Of a stretch of DNA of 64,000 nucleotides, positions 36,533 through 45,677 are shown piece by piece; position 1 is the first letter of the stretch, and each line of letters starts with the position of its first letter. The notes beneath the pieces are model-generated. The model did no database searches and was not told the DNA's origin. It saw only the letters and a program-made list of their open reading frames with translations. Position numbers and translations under genes: made by a program. The stretch is taken from NCBI GenBank assembly GCA_022510745.1, contig JAFLSY010000001.1, positions 421,042 to 485,041 on the forward strand, given 5' to 3'. This DNA comes from Lachnospiraceae bacterium. GTDB taxonomy: Bacteria; Bacillota; Clostridia; Lachnospirales; Lachnospiraceae.

Positions 36533-38623
36533 ATGGACAACCAAAGAATGGAATTAGAGCAACAGATCGAGTGGTTGATGGCGCAGTCTCAGGATTCTTA
36601 TTTTTCTGAATATCTTCAGGATTTGCGCAGTAAGTTAAGGCAAAATGCCGTAACTCCGGAATATGTATCGAGGGAAATCGCCCGTACCAGCAGACTGTAC
36701 AGGCAGCGGATGCAGGCAAGCATGCAGCCACAGTTTCCGCAGGGGGAGCAGTCGGGACAAGCAGCTTATGGAAATAGGCAGCCTATACAGTATGTACAGC
36801 CGGCGCAGTATGTACAGCCGGTACAGTATGTGCAGCCGGTCGTTCCCGAAAAGAAACAGAATGTGGAATTTGCTATAGGAGCGGGAGTGCTCGGAATCAT
36901 AGGTATTCTTTTTGTGTTGATAGCCTTTGTGCTTCTGGGCATCACTTATATGGACGGTTTGGCAAAGGGAATATCCCTGTATGGAATTTGCCTGATCGTG
37001 CTGCTGGTATCGGAATTAATCTTAAACAGAAAAATGCCTAAATTTGCGGTGGCTATTACGGCGCTGGGCATCAGCGGGCTGTATCTTTCCACTGTGCTGA
37101 ACTATCTCTATTTGCAGAATTTTAACAGCTATGTGGCCATGGGGGCAGCAGTAGTCATATCCTTTTTTGCCATATTCCTAAGTCGGAAAAAAGATTCCGG
37201 CACCATTAAGATCATCAGTTTTGCCGGCTGTTACATCAGTTTATTTCCTACAGGACAGTCTTTTCTTTACTACGAGAGGCTGGCGGAGCCGTCTGTCAGA
37301 GCCACGCACTTTTTGGTAGCGGCGGGTATTATTTTTATAGTCAACCTGATGACGGTATTTTTGCCCGTAAAAAGGCATAAGAGCGCCATACACATGACGC
37401 ATTTGTTATTAAATACATTCTTTACAATTTTGTTTGCGACAACGGCGCTGTTTCGGCTGGAGAATACCCTGCCGGCGCTGCTCTATATCTTAAGTTCCGT
37501 GCTGGCTCAAGGACTGATTTTCTTCTGTATGGAAAGGAAAACGGGAGAAGAAGATAAAGTGGGGACAGCAGGCAATGTTGCTGCTTATGTATCTATGGAC
37601 GCGGTGCTGCGGCTTACTTTTTGTATAGCCTGCATTTTCGTATCGGATACTTGGAAAATTCATGCGGTAACAGGAGGATTTCTACTCTCGGGGCTGCTTT
37701 TATTCTTCCTGTTTAGGAAGAGTACATTAAAGTGGCTGCAATACTGGCTGTTTAGCTTTCAAGTGCTGCTGTTATACGGAACGGCGGTTTTGAATGAGGA
37801 ATTCTATTTCTGGAGTCTGGGGATGGTACTGGGCGTTTTTGTACTGTCCAAGCTGCTTTTCCGCATAAAGCAGTTAAAGATCAGTGAGCTTGTCATTACC
37901 CTGTGGACGGCCTGTATTGCCCTGTATTATTTTTCAGAGTTTCATCCGGTAGCGGCTTTTGCTTTTCTGGGAACCTTTGCCCTGTCTTTGGCGGTACTGT
38001 ATGAATGGCGTTCTCTCTATGAAGAAATTTTTATTTTTTTGTTAGAAAGCTTTGTGCTGCTGCAGTTTAGGAACGATTTGACTCCCGCCATTATGATCTG
38101 CATTTTGTTCCTGGGCATGGTAGGTTTCAATTACATTCCGTATTTCCGGGATAAAAATACCCGGTACTTCAACTATATTAATCTGGGAGTAATGGGCTGT
38201 CTTTATCTTGCAGCCGCCTTTTTCAAGAATCACTATTCCTACGGTATTATCCTGCTGCTTGGCATCACTTTCATTCTGTTGATGTTTCAGGAGCGTTTTG
38301 GCATGGGCTTTAAAATCAAAAATATTATTTTGATTCTGTTTTCATGCTATATGGTTCTAATATGGGAGCTGCCTATTCCTATAGCAAAGAGCGTTATATT
38401 GATGCTTATCGCCATAGGCGCCGTTGTAGCAGGCTTTATTGTGAGGGAAAAGAAACTGCGGATTGTGGGGCTTGTGCTGACATTGACAGTCTGTGGGAAA
38501 ATGGTCCTGTATGATTTTGCGGCAGCAGCGACATTTGAAAAAATGCTGGTATTCTTAATTGTGGGATTAATTGCTCTGATAATATCAGGAATTTACGTTG
38601 CATTGGAAAAGAAAATAGTGTAA
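36533..38623 (+). CDS. Polytopic membrane protein with Gln/Tyr/Val/Pro-repeat linker
   Basis: The 696-residue protein begins with a soluble helical region (about 1-75), then a low-complexity linker in which an 18-base unit (36788-36841, three copies coding QYVQPV) is repeated. About 17 or more membrane helices follow to the C-terminus, with short loops. It resembles the DUF2157/DUF2339 class of large membrane proteins of unknown role; I am not certain which. ATG 36533 follows GAGGG, one base after the hflX stop, so it may be co-transcribed. Confidence 0.72.
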   Translation: MDNQRMELEQQIEWLMAQSQDSYFSEYLQDLRSKLRQNAVTPEYVSREIARTSRLYRQRMQASMQPQFPQGEQSGQAAYGNRQPIQYVQPAQYVQPVQYVQPVVPEKKQNVEFAIGAGVLGIIGILFVLIAFVLLGITYMDGLAKGISLYGICLIVLLVSELILNRKMPKFAVAITALGISGLYLSTVLNYLYLQNFNSYVAMGAAVVISFFAIFLSRKKDSGTIKIISFAGCYISLFPTGQSFLYYERLAEPSVRATHFLVAAGIIFIVNLMTVFLPVKRHKSAIHMTHLLLNTFFTILFATTALFRLENTLPALLYILSSVLAQGLIFFCMERKTGEEDKVGTAGNVAAYVSMDAVLRLTFCIACIFVSDTWKIHAVTGGFLLSGLLLFFLFRKSTLKWLQYWLFSFQVLLLYGTAVLNEEFYFWSLGMVLGVFVLSKLLFRIKQLKISELVITLWTACIALYYFSEFHPVAAFAFLGTFALSLAVLYEWRSLYEEIFIFLLESFVLLQFRNDLTPAIMICILFLGMVGFNYIPYFRDKNTRYFNYINLGVMGCLYLAAAFFKNHYSYGIILLLGITFILLMFQERFGMGFKIKNIILILFSCYMVLIWELPIPIAKSVILMLIAIGAVVAGFIVREKKLRIVGLVLTLTVCGKMVLYDFAAAATFEKMLVFLIVGLIALIISGIYVALEKKIV

Positions 38624-38680
38624 GTTATATATATAATATTACATGTATAAGGGATTTATACGGATGGAGATAGGCAGTAT

Positions 38681-39400
38681 ATGAAAAAAACAAAAGTATT
38701 TGCAGGAATGTGTATAGCAAGTCTGCTCGGCATAACGGGCTGCGGAGCCACTCTGCCGGAGATGACGCAGGCGCAGGAGGACGCTATTGTAGAATATGTA
38801 GCCAATATTGTGATGCGCCATACGAATGATTATGACAGCAGGCTGGTGGATTTATCCTTGTATGAAGACAATGGAACGGAACAGGATTCATCAGAAGAAA
38901 CAGATAAGAAAGAGCAGGGTGGCATGGATCCGGTGGCGGATACTCCTATTGTGAATGCACCGTCAGGGGAGACAGTGGGCAATATAGCACAGGTGTTACT
39001 GCCTGAGGGGATGAGTATTCGTTTTACCGGCTATAGAACAGTGGATTCCTATCCGGATGGGGATTCCAGCAATCCTTATTTTGGACTGGATGCATCGGAA
39101 GGAAATAAATATCTGGTTATGGGATTTGCTATGAGTAATGATACGGGAACGGAACAGGAAGTAGATATTTTTTCCATGGCCGCCCGTTTTACCGTACTGA
39201 TCAATGGTACGGAGCGCAGGCCGGCTCTTACCACGATGCTTCTGGATGATCTGGGAACCTATGTGGGCAGCGTGGGAGCGGGAGAAGAGGTGGAGCTTGT
39301 GCTCTTGGCGGAGATTGACAGTTCACTGGCAGGGGGGATTTCCGAACTGCGTTTATCTGCATCGGCGGGTGGAAACAGCGTGGTAATGCCCCTAGAATAA
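38681..39400 (+). CDS. Lipoprotein of unknown role
   Basis: The 239-residue protein has a lipoprotein signal (lipobox GITGC, Cys about 21), a short helical N-terminal part, an acidic linker with Ser, Glu, Asp and Gly (about 65-95), and a C-terminal immunoglobulin-like beta domain (about 110-239: 'KYLVMGFAMSNDTGTEQEV', 'VELVLLAEIDSS') of the DUF4352/DUF5067 kind seen on many Clostridia lipoproteins. A GGAGATAGG site precedes ATG 38681. Its last nine bases overlap the convergent HAD gene. Confidence 0.75.
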   Translation: MKKTKVFAGMCIASLLGITGCGATLPEMTQAQEDAIVEYVANIVMRHTNDYDSRLVDLSLYEDNGTEQDSSEETDKKEQGGMDPVADTPIVNAPSGETVGNIAQVLLPEGMSIRFTGYRTVDSYPDGDSSNPYFGLDASEGNKYLVMGFAMSNDTGTEQEVDIFSMAARFTVLINGTERRPALTTMLLDDLGTYVGSVGAGEEVELVLLAEIDSSLAGGISELRLSASAGGNSVVMPLE

Positions 39401-40186
39401 ATCAAAATGTGCCAGCCCTTTTTGAATGCCATCTTCACTGGCTTTTGCGGTGACAAAGGATGCAATGTCAAAGAGAGAGGACGGAGAAGCATTTCCCATG
39501 ACAATACTGTTTGGCAGGCAGGTGAGCATGGACAGGTCATTGTTGCTGTCACCGAAAGCATAGGCATCCTCTTTAGGAATGCCATAGTACGACAGTACAG
39601 CGTTAATACCGGACGCTTTGGAGTAACCGTAGGGCACGAATTCCCGGAAGGTACCGCCCCTGTCGATACATGTAAAGTATTTGTCACTGACAGTACGAAA
39701 TTCTGTCAGTTGCCATGGTTCTTCATACCAAATGACAAACTTGTCACAAAAGAAATTGGGGTTGTCCAAATCTTCAGGCATGGGATAGGAGCGGTTTACA
39801 AAAGCCTGATATAGTCGGATCGCTTTTGGATGTTTTAAGGAGCGGGACAGATCAAAGGCCACTTCTTTGCGGGATTCAAACAGAATATCCACACGGGTCT
39901 TACGTGCCTGCTCAAGCAGCTGCATCGTGATCTCATGGGACTGAGGCACATAAAGAATGTCCCTGCCGTCACAGTAGATGTTGGTACCGCAGCCGCAGAT
40001 ATAACCATCAAATCCGATGTCCCGAAAACGCTGTTCTACATTTTGGAAGCAGCGGCCTGTATTGATAAACATCAGGTTGCCCTTTTCTCTGGCCTTTCGG
40101 ATGGAAGCAGCGGTACTTGTGGGAATAGAACCGTCAATTTCGGAAGTCAGGGTTCCATCAATATCAAAAAATACAATTTTTCTCAT
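39392..40186 (-). CDS. HAD-superfamily hydrolase, Cof/YidA type
   Basis: This 264-residue cytoplasmic phosphatase has HAD motif I 'FFDIDGTLTSE' at the N-terminus (nucleophile Asp about 7), motif II 'FINTGR', a C2-type cap domain in the middle, and motifs III/IV 'YGYSKASGI' and 'AYGDSNNDLSM' near the end. It is a typical sugar-phosphate or flavin-related phosphatase of broad specificity; the substrate cannot be deduced. A GGCGGAG site precedes the ATG. It is monocistronic and antisense to its neighbours. Confidence 0.92.
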   Translation of the reverse strand: MRKIVFFDIDGTLTSEIDGSIPTSTAASIRKAREKGNLMFINTGRCFQNVEQRFRDIGFDGYICGCGTNIYCDGRDILYVPQSHEITMQLLEQARKTRVDILFESRKEVAFDLSRSLKHPKAIRLYQAFVNRSYPMPEDLDNPNFFCDKFVIWYEEPWQLTEFRTVSDKYFTCIDRGGTFREFVPYGYSKASGINAVLSYYGIPKEDAYAFGDSNNDLSMLTCLPNSIVMGNASPSSLFDIASFVTAKASEDGIQKGLAHFDLF

Positions 40187-40323
40187 AATTTCTCCGCCTT
40201 TGTATTTTGTCCATCATTAGAATAATAGAATGACAAACAGTATTATAAAGTCATATCGGCGGAATGTCAAAACGGAGAATTTGGTTCATTAAAAAATTTT
40301 TACATAAAAATGTATTTTTTTAG

Positions 40324-40352
40324 TGTTCAATTGGCTTTGTCTGTGATATAAT
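40324..40352 (+). promoter_or_regulatory. Candidate promoter of cheV
   Basis: TGTTCA (40324-40329) and TATAAT (40347-40352) lie 17 bases apart, about 50 bases before the cheV start. Confidence 0.5.
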
Positions 40353-40401
40353 GTCGTTAAGCCTAAATTTTACGGCAGACGATTCTCTGAGAGGTGAAAG
40401 A

Positions 40402-41298
40402 ATGGATACAAAAATATTATTGGAAAACGGTACCAATGAGTTAGAAGTTCTGGAGTTTTTGCTGGATAATAATTCTTACGGAATCAATGTGGCAAAGATA
40501 AAAGAAATTATTAATTACATGCCCGTGACACCCGTACCCAATGCGCATCCCAGCATTGAAGGCATATTTATGCCCCGTGAACAAATGATTACAGCTATTG
40601 ATTTGAAGAGCTGTCTGCAGCGGGGAACTTCAGAAGCGGGCGGGCTGTTTATTATTACCAATTTTAACAGTCTGGATATAGCTTTTCATGTGGACAGCGT
40701 AGTAGGTATCCACCGTATGTCATGGACGGATATTATTACGCCGGATGCAACAGTTTCTTCTGAGAGCGTGGCATCAGGTATTATCAAAGTGGATAATAAG
40801 CTGATAGTGATTCTGGATTTTGAGAGTATTGTTTCTAATATCAATCCCGAGACCGGACTTAGAACTGCACAGCTGGATGAGTTGGGAGAGCGTGAGAGAT
40901 GTGATATTCCTATTTTGATCGCTGAGGATTCTCCGTTATTGAATCGTTTGATTGTAGATGCACTGCATAAATCAGGATATTCTTCTCTGATACATACGGC
41001 CAATGGTCAGGAGGCATATGACATCATTGAACATTTCAAGGAAGAAGGAACCTTGAGTGAGCATGTGCAATGTGTGATTACTGACATTGAGATGCCTTTG
41101 ATGGACGGACACCGTCTGACAAAGCTGATAAAGACGGATGATGCTACGAAACATATACCGGTTGTTATTTTCTCCTCATTGGTGAACGATGAAATGAGGG
41201 TGAAAGGCGAACAGTTGGGAGCGGACGCACAGCTTTCCAAACCGGAAATCGGCAGACTGGTAAGTGTACTGGATGAACTTTTGAGAGATAAACAATAA
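40402..41298 (+). CDS. cheV: Chemotaxis coupling protein CheV (CheW-receiver fusion)
   Basis: The 298-residue protein has an N-terminal CheW-like coupling domain (about 10-155, 'NNSYGINVAKIKEIINYMPVT', 'EGIFMPREQMITAIDL') and a C-terminal receiver domain (about 172-296) with 'IAEDS', phospho-Asp in 'VITDIEMPLMDGHRL' and 'SKP'. It couples chemoreceptors to CheA and tunes adaptation. ATG 40402 follows GAGAGGTG. It stands alone with its own promoter and terminator; no other motility gene is in the window. Confidence 0.93.
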   Translation: MDTKILLENGTNELEVLEFLLDNNSYGINVAKIKEIINYMPVTPVPNAHPSIEGIFMPREQMITAIDLKSCLQRGTSEAGGLFIITNFNSLDIAFHVDSVVGIHRMSWTDIITPDATVSSESVASGIIKVDNKLIVILDFESIVSNINPETGLRTAQLDELGERERCDIPILIAEDSPLLNRLIVDALHKSGYSSLIHTANGQEAYDIIEHFKEEGTLSEHVQCVITDIEMPLMDGHRLTKLIKTDDATKHIPVVIFSSLVNDEMRVKGEQLGADAQLSKPEIGRLVSVLDELLRDKQ

Positions 41299-41306
41299 TG
41301 TGAGTG

Positions 41307-41333
41307 AAAAGCAGGGAGTTTTCCCTGCTTTTC
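41307..41333 (+). terminator. Terminator after cheV
   Basis: AAAAGCAGGGA (41307-41317) pairs perfectly with TCCCTGCTTTT (41322-41332) around a four-base loop. Confidence 0.85.
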
Positions 41334-41381
41334 TAAATAAAACCAGTATGCAGCCAAATGGCGGAAGGGTATGGCCATTTC

Positions 41382-42152
41382 ATGAAAAAGAAAGAATTAG
41401 AAGAGATACTGCAAGATGCAGAGATGCTTTTGGTAGGAATTGGCGAGGAATTTGGCAGAGCGGATGAATTGCGTTCAAATGAGGCATATGCTGAAATGTG
41501 CCGACAGGCGGCAAATGAAGATGCTCAATGGGCCGTTCCCTATTTCAACAGAAGGTTTCTAAAAAAGGATGAACAGCTGATGGAGGCCTATCGAAAACTG
41601 GGAGAGCTTCTGCAGGGTAAAAATTATTTTGTTATTACTACCTGCATGGATGGACTGATAGAAACGGCAGGACTAAGAAACGATAGGGTAACAACTCCGT
41701 GCGGCAGTTATAACAGACTGCAATGCGGCAGAGGATGTGCAGGGAGTGTGATACCGACGGATCACGATTTTACGGAGATACTGGAGACTATTATAAAGGG
41801 CGGGAAAGAGTGGAATGCCATTGACAGGCCCTGTTGCAGAATCTGTGGAGCACCCATGGAGTACAACACACTGTATGCTGAGCATTATATGGAGGAAGGC
41901 TATGAAAAAAGCTGGCATACTTATATGAAATGGCTGCAGAGCACTTTAAACCGCAGGCTCTGTATTCTGGAGTTGGGAGCTGATATGATGTTTGCGGGAG
42001 TATTGCGGTTCCGGTTTGAAAAAATGATCTCCCTCAACCAAAAAGCAAAGCTGCTGCGGGTACATGGCCGTCTGCATCAATTACCGGCTGAAATTGCAGA
42101 GCGGGGTATGGGAATTTCACAAAATGCGGTAGATTTTATGGCGAAAATGTAA
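41382..42152 (+). CDS. Sirtuin-like protein lacking the catalytic histidine
   Basis: The 256-residue protein follows the Sir2 layout: 'LLVGIGEEFG' in the place of the NAD-binding GAGIS loop, 'YFVITTCMDGLIETAGL' in the place of TQNIDxLxxxAG, and a late Rossmann strand 'RLCILELGADMMFAG'. Where sirtuins have the catalytic His in 'ExHGSxxRxxC' it reads TTPCGSYNRLQC, so His is replaced by Cys, and the Asn of TQNID is also Cys. Two Cys pairs (near 'CGRGC' and 'CCRIC') could bind zinc. It may still bind NAD or ADP-ribose without deacylating. ATG 41382 is used; an in-frame ATG at 41358 is possible. It is monocistronic after the cheV terminator. Confidence 0.7.
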   Translation: MKKKELEEILQDAEMLLVGIGEEFGRADELRSNEAYAEMCRQAANEDAQWAVPYFNRRFLKKDEQLMEAYRKLGELLQGKNYFVITTCMDGLIETAGLRNDRVTTPCGSYNRLQCGRGCAGSVIPTDHDFTEILETIIKGGKEWNAIDRPCCRICGAPMEYNTLYAEHYMEEGYEKSWHTYMKWLQSTLNRRLCILELGADMMFAGVLRFRFEKMISLNQKAKLLRVHGRLHQLPAEIAERGMGISQNAVDFMAKM

Positions 42153-42209
42153 GAATTATGTTACACTGTATTTATTCCGGTCTTAATTATAATAAAAACG
42201 AGGTATTGT

Positions 42210-44258
42210 ATGAGTTCTAACGAAGAATATTTGGACAATTTATTAAAATCCATGGGAGAAAAAGATGTTGACTTCTCCGGTGATGAGATGGGCTTATCTG
42301 CAGATATTGACGCTATGTATGAAGAACTGGAGCAATCCGGCAGCCTGCAGGAGCAGAACGAATCAGAGATGGAGGATATGTCGGAGTTTTTAAACGCATT
42401 CGATTTACCCGGCTCTGAAGACGTGGCAGACATGCCAGGGTTATCCGAAATTTTGGAAGAGACGGAAAAAGTTTCGGAGGAAGCCCTCCAGACCGAGGAG
42501 CTGCCGATGGAAGAGCCCCAGACCGAAGAGCCGCCGATGGAGGAGCCTCAGACCGAGGAGCTGCCGATGGAGGAGCCTCAGACCGAGGAGCCGCCGATGG
42601 AGGAGCCTCAGACCGAGGAGTTACTGATGGAGGAGCCTCAGACCGAGGAACTGCTGATGGAAGAGCCTCAGACCGAGGAGTTACTGATGGAGGAGCCTCA
42701 GACCGAGGAACTGCCGATGGAAGAGCCTCAGACCGAGGAGCCGCCGATGGAGGAGTTCCAGACAGAGGGACTTCAGATCGAGGAATTTCAAAGTATGGGA
42801 TTTTCGGAAGAGGCTGAGAGTGCGCCTACTGTAGAAAGTACGCAGGAGATGAGTCAGGAAGAGATTGAGAGTATGCTGGCTGCTTTTGAGGCGCAAGAGG
42901 CTGCTGCAGCGGATCAGGTTTTTAAGGAAGAGGGTTCTATGGAGGCTATTTCCACGGAAACTATGGATACTGAGGAGGTTATGCCTGAGGAGGATATTTT
43001 TGCAGGAACCGATCTGCCTGAAAGTGTGCCCACGGAAACACCTGCCATGGATAAAGAGGAAGAGGATATTCTGGCGCTGTTAGACAGTATACAGGATGAT
43101 GACGGCGTGAGTGAGATCAATGATCTGTTATCAATGTCCGACAATAATGAAGCGGTGGACGAGAGTATTTTTAAGGAAGAAGCTGAAGCGGCCGCTGCCG
43201 CCGCGGAAATTGCCGCCCTCCTTGGGGATGAAGGGGCCCTGAATGAAGAAGAAAGCGGAGAAAAGAAAAATAAAAAGGCAAAGAAAGAAAAAGTAAAGAA
43301 GGAAAAGGTTAATAAGGAACAGGAAGGAGAAGAAAAAGCCCATAAAGAGCCTGGCTTTTTCGGCAAACTCTTTTCTAAGCTGACGGAGGAGGATGAAGTA
43401 GAACCCATCAGCGAAGAAAATCAGAATATTATGGATGAACTGGCTGCTGAGGATGCTGCCGAAGCCGGTAAAAAGAAGCCAATAAAGAAAGGGTTAATGC
43501 CCGGAAAGAAAGACGGCGAGGAAGAAGGCTCCGACAAAAAGGGTAAAAAGGGCAGCAAGAAAGGCGGCAAAAAAGAAAAGCCGAAAAAAGAGCCAAAGCC
43601 TAAGAAGGAAAAGCCTAAGAAGGAGCCGGCAGTACCGGAGAAACCCGGTAAAAGGATATCCAAAGCAAGCATGATAGTGGTTCTTTTATTTGCGGGAACC
43701 GTATTTGGTATTGTCTTTTTTGCATCCACCTTCCTGTCCGGAATACTGCAGAAACAGCGTGCAAAAGACGCTTTTGCAAATCAGGATTATATGAGCTGTT
43801 ATGAAGAACTCTACGGACTTAATCTGTCGGAAGAGGAAGAGCAAATGTTCCGTCATGCCAGAACAGTCTTAAAAGTAGAGCGGAGGCTTAACCGGTATGA
43901 GAGATATTTGGCGGATTTTGAGGTTGTGGAGGCGCTGGATACTTTGATGCAGGCGCTGGTAGATTATGATGGACTGTATGCAGAGGCACAGAGCTGCGGT
44001 GCGGAATCGGAAGTGATTTCTTATTATAATCGGATTTATAGCATTTTGGAACGGGATTACGGTTTGAGCAGGGAAGCGGCGCATGCTATTGCATCCTGTG
44101 ACAGCAAAGTGGACTACACAAGATATCTGACTGCTTTGGCGGCGGGAGAACAGATTTCCGCGGGCGGAACCGGAGAAGGACTGGCATTGCCCGAAACGCA
44201 GATGCAGGATGTGCTGCCTGAGGAGGAAGAATTGCTGCCGCCCACGTTCCTCGATTAA
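42210..44258 (+). CDS. Acidic repeat protein with one membrane helix
   Basis: The 682-residue protein starts with an acidic region. From about residue 94 to 187 it carries nine copies plus a partial of a 10-residue unit (PMEEPQTEEL and variants), coded by a 30-bp tandem repeat. More acidic sequence follows to about 345, then two Lys/Glu-rich basic stretches (about 350-380 and 420-478), one membrane helix (about 485-512) and a helical C-terminal domain of about 170 residues. Topology and composition suggest a surface or envelope scaffold whose long charged N-terminal tail is cytoplasmic. No known family is recognised. The small his genes follow on the same strand. Confidence 0.75.
   Translation: MSSNEEYLDNLLKSMGEKDVDFSGDEMGLSADIDAMYEELEQSGSLQEQNESEMEDMSEFLNAFDLPGSEDVADMPGLSEILEETEKVSEEALQTEELPMEEPQTEEPPMEEPQTEELPMEEPQTEEPPMEEPQTEELLMEEPQTEELLMEEPQTEELLMEEPQTEELPMEEPQTEEPPMEEFQTEGLQIEEFQSMGFSEEAESAPTVESTQEMSQEEIESMLAAFEAQEAAAADQVFKEEGSMEAISTETMDTEEVMPEEDIFAGTDLPESVPTETPAMDKEEEDILALLDSIQDDDGVSEINDLLSMSDNNEAVDESIFKEEAEAAAAAAEIAALLGDEGALNEEESGEKKNKKAKKEKVKKEKVNKEQEGEEKAHKEPGFFGKLFSKLTEEDEVEPISEENQNIMDELAAEDAAEAGKKKPIKKGLMPGKKDGEEEGSDKKGKKGSKKGGKKEKPKKEPKPKKEKPKKEPAVPEKPGKRISKASMIVVLLFAGTVFGIVFFASTFLSGILQKQRAKDAFANQDYMSCYEELYGLNLSEEEEQMFRHARTVLKVERRLNRYERYLADFEVVEALDTLMQALVDYDGLYAEAQSCGAESEVISYYNRIYSILERDYGLSREAAHAIASCDSKVDYTRYLTALAAGEQISAGGTGEGLALPETQMQDVLPEEEELLPPTFLD
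42489..42770 (+). repeat. 30-bp coding minisatellite (nine copies plus a partial)
   Basis: Units begin CAGACCGAGG (or one-base variants) at 42489, 42519, 42549, 42579, 42609, 42639, 42669, 42699 and 42729, with a partial, diverged unit at 42759. The period is exactly 30 bases, so copy-number change keeps the frame. Differences between copies are mostly CCG/TTA/CTG at the Pro/Leu positions and GAA/GAG. Confidence 0.93.
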
Positions 44259-44289
44259 AAGCAGCCGAAGCAAATTCAGGAGAACAGTC

Positions 44290-44907
44290 ATGATCGCAAT
44301 TATTGACTATGATGCAGGAAATATCAAAAGCGTGGAAAAAGCACTTCAATTCTTGGGTGAAGAAGTGGTAGTGACCCGTAATCCGAAGGAAATCCTGGGA
44401 GCAGAAAAGGTGATACTGCCCGGTGTAGGTGCCTTTGGAGACGCTATGAGGAAGCTTGAGCAATATGAACTGGTTCCGGTTATCAAGCAGGCAGTGGAAG
44501 AGAAGATTCCCTTTTTGGGCATCTGTCTTGGGCTGCAGCTTTTGTTTGAAAGCAGTGAAGAGAGCCCCGGTGTAGAAGGATTAGGGATTTTAAAAGGAAG
44601 CATACGACGGATTCCCGAGGAGGGGCTGAAAGTGCCGCATATCGGCTGGAATTCCCTTCACTTTCCCAATAAAAGCGGGCTTTTTTCAGGTATTGCGGAA
44701 GGGACATATGTGTATTTTGTACATTCCTATTATCTGGCAGCAGAAGAAAAAGAAATCGTGAGCGCCACTACGGAGTATGGCGTGACCATCCATGCCGCCG
44801 TAGAAAAGGAAAATATATTTGCGTGTCAGTTCCATCCAGAAAAGAGCTCCGATATAGGCCTTCAGATTTTGCAGAATTTTGTTGGGATTGGAAGGGGGAG
44901 TCGCTGA
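44290..44907 (+). CDS. hisH: Imidazole glycerol phosphate synthase, glutamine amidotransferase subunit
   Basis: This 205-residue subunit hydrolyses glutamine and passes ammonia to HisF in histidine synthesis. Class I amidotransferase marks are the N-terminal '[18 protein letters not shown]', the catalytic Cys in '[13 protein letters not shown]' (about 80) and His/Glu in '[10 protein letters not shown]' (about 183). ATG 44290 follows AGGAGA. Its TGA overlaps the hisF ATG. The rest of the histidine operon is not in the window. Confidence 0.95.
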   Translation: MIAIIDYDAGNIKSVEKALQFLGEEVVVTRNPKEILGAEKVILPGVGAFGDAMRKLEQYELVPVIKQAVEEKIPFLGICLGLQLLFESSEESPGVEGLGILKGSIRRIPEEGLKVPHIGWNSLHFPNKSGLFSGIAEGTYVYFVHSYYLAAEEKEIVSATTEYGVTIHAAVEKENIFACQFHPEKSSDIGLQILQNFVGIGRGSR

Positions 44908-45665
44908 TGCATACCAAACGTATTATTCCCTGTCTGGATGTCAAGGACGGCAGGGTGGTAAAAGGTGTGAATTTTGTAAACCTGCAGGATGCGGGTGACC
45001 CGGTGGAGGTGGCTTCCGCTTACGATAAGGCGGGTGCGGACGAACTGGTTTTTCTGGATATTACAGCTTCCAGCGATAACCGCGCCATCGCTGTGGAAAT
45101 GGTAAGGAGGGTGGCCGAAAGAGTTTTTATTCCTTTTACGGTAGGCGGCGGTATCCGCAGCGTAGAAGATTTCAGAATGCTGCTTAGGGAAGGTGCGGAC
45201 AAGGTATCTGTCAATTCCGCAGCTATCATGAATCCCCGGTTGATCGCGGAGGCGGCGGACAAGTTCGGAAGCCAGTGTGTGGTAGTTGCTATTGATGCAA
45301 AACGGCGGCCTGAGGGCGGCTTTAACATCTATAAAAACGGCGGTCGTGTGGATATGGGGATCGATGCCGTGGAATGGGCCATAAAAGCCGAGAGTCTGGG
45401 AGCAGGGGAGATTCTCCTTACCAGCATGGACTGTGACGGCGCAAAAGGCGGTTACGATATTGAATTGACAAAGGCAGTATCTTCCGCAGTAAAGATTCCG
45501 GTCATTGCATCCGGAGGCGCAGGTGCCGAAGAGCATTTTTTTGATGCCCTGACGGAGGGAGGGGCAGAAGCTGCTCTGGCGGCTTCTCTGTTCCATTACA
45601 AAGAGCTGGAAATCAAAGCAGTAAAAGAATATTTGCGGGGAAGAGGCGTTTCCGTAAGATTATAA
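44907..45665 (+). CDS. hisF: Imidazole glycerol phosphate synthase, cyclase subunit
   Basis: This 252-residue (beta/alpha)8 enzyme makes IGP and AICAR from PRFAR and ammonia. Typical parts are '[19 protein letters not shown]' (catalytic Asp about 11), 'DITASSDNR', '[12 protein letters not shown]', 'VVVAIDAKR', the catalytic Asp in '[13 protein letters not shown]' (about 131) and 'VIASGGAGA'. It starts within the hisH stop (TGATG), so the two subunits are coupled. Uracil-DNA glycosylase follows 12 bases later. Confidence 0.96.
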   Translation: MHTKRIIPCLDVKDGRVVKGVNFVNLQDAGDPVEVASAYDKAGADELVFLDITASSDNRAIAVEMVRRVAERVFIPFTVGGGIRSVEDFRMLLREGADKVSVNSAAIMNPRLIAEAADKFGSQCVVVAIDAKRRPEGGFNIYKNGGRVDMGIDAVEWAIKAESLGAGEILLTSMDCDGAKGGYDIELTKAVSSAVKIPVIASGGAGAEEHFFDALTEGGAEAALAASLFHYKELEIKAVKEYLRGRGVSVRL

Positions 45666-45677
45666 GGGGTAAAAGAA

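Noticed and set aside
36788..36841. 18-bp triple repeat as a regulatory element
   Set aside because: It is inside the coding frame and simply codes the QYVQPV linker repeat.
40280..40322. AT-rich TACAT/ATGTA hairpin before cheV as terminator of an unseen gene
   Set aside because: The stem is only five A-T-rich pairs and no plus-strand gene ends upstream of it; AT-richness alone accounts for it.
42489..42770. Possible CRISPR array
   Set aside because: The 30-base units are directly adjacent with no spacers and code an in-frame peptide repeat.
44862..45596. Minus-strand ORF (244 residues) inside hisF
   Set aside because: It is a shadow of an unambiguous enzyme gene, with His/Cys-rich sequence.
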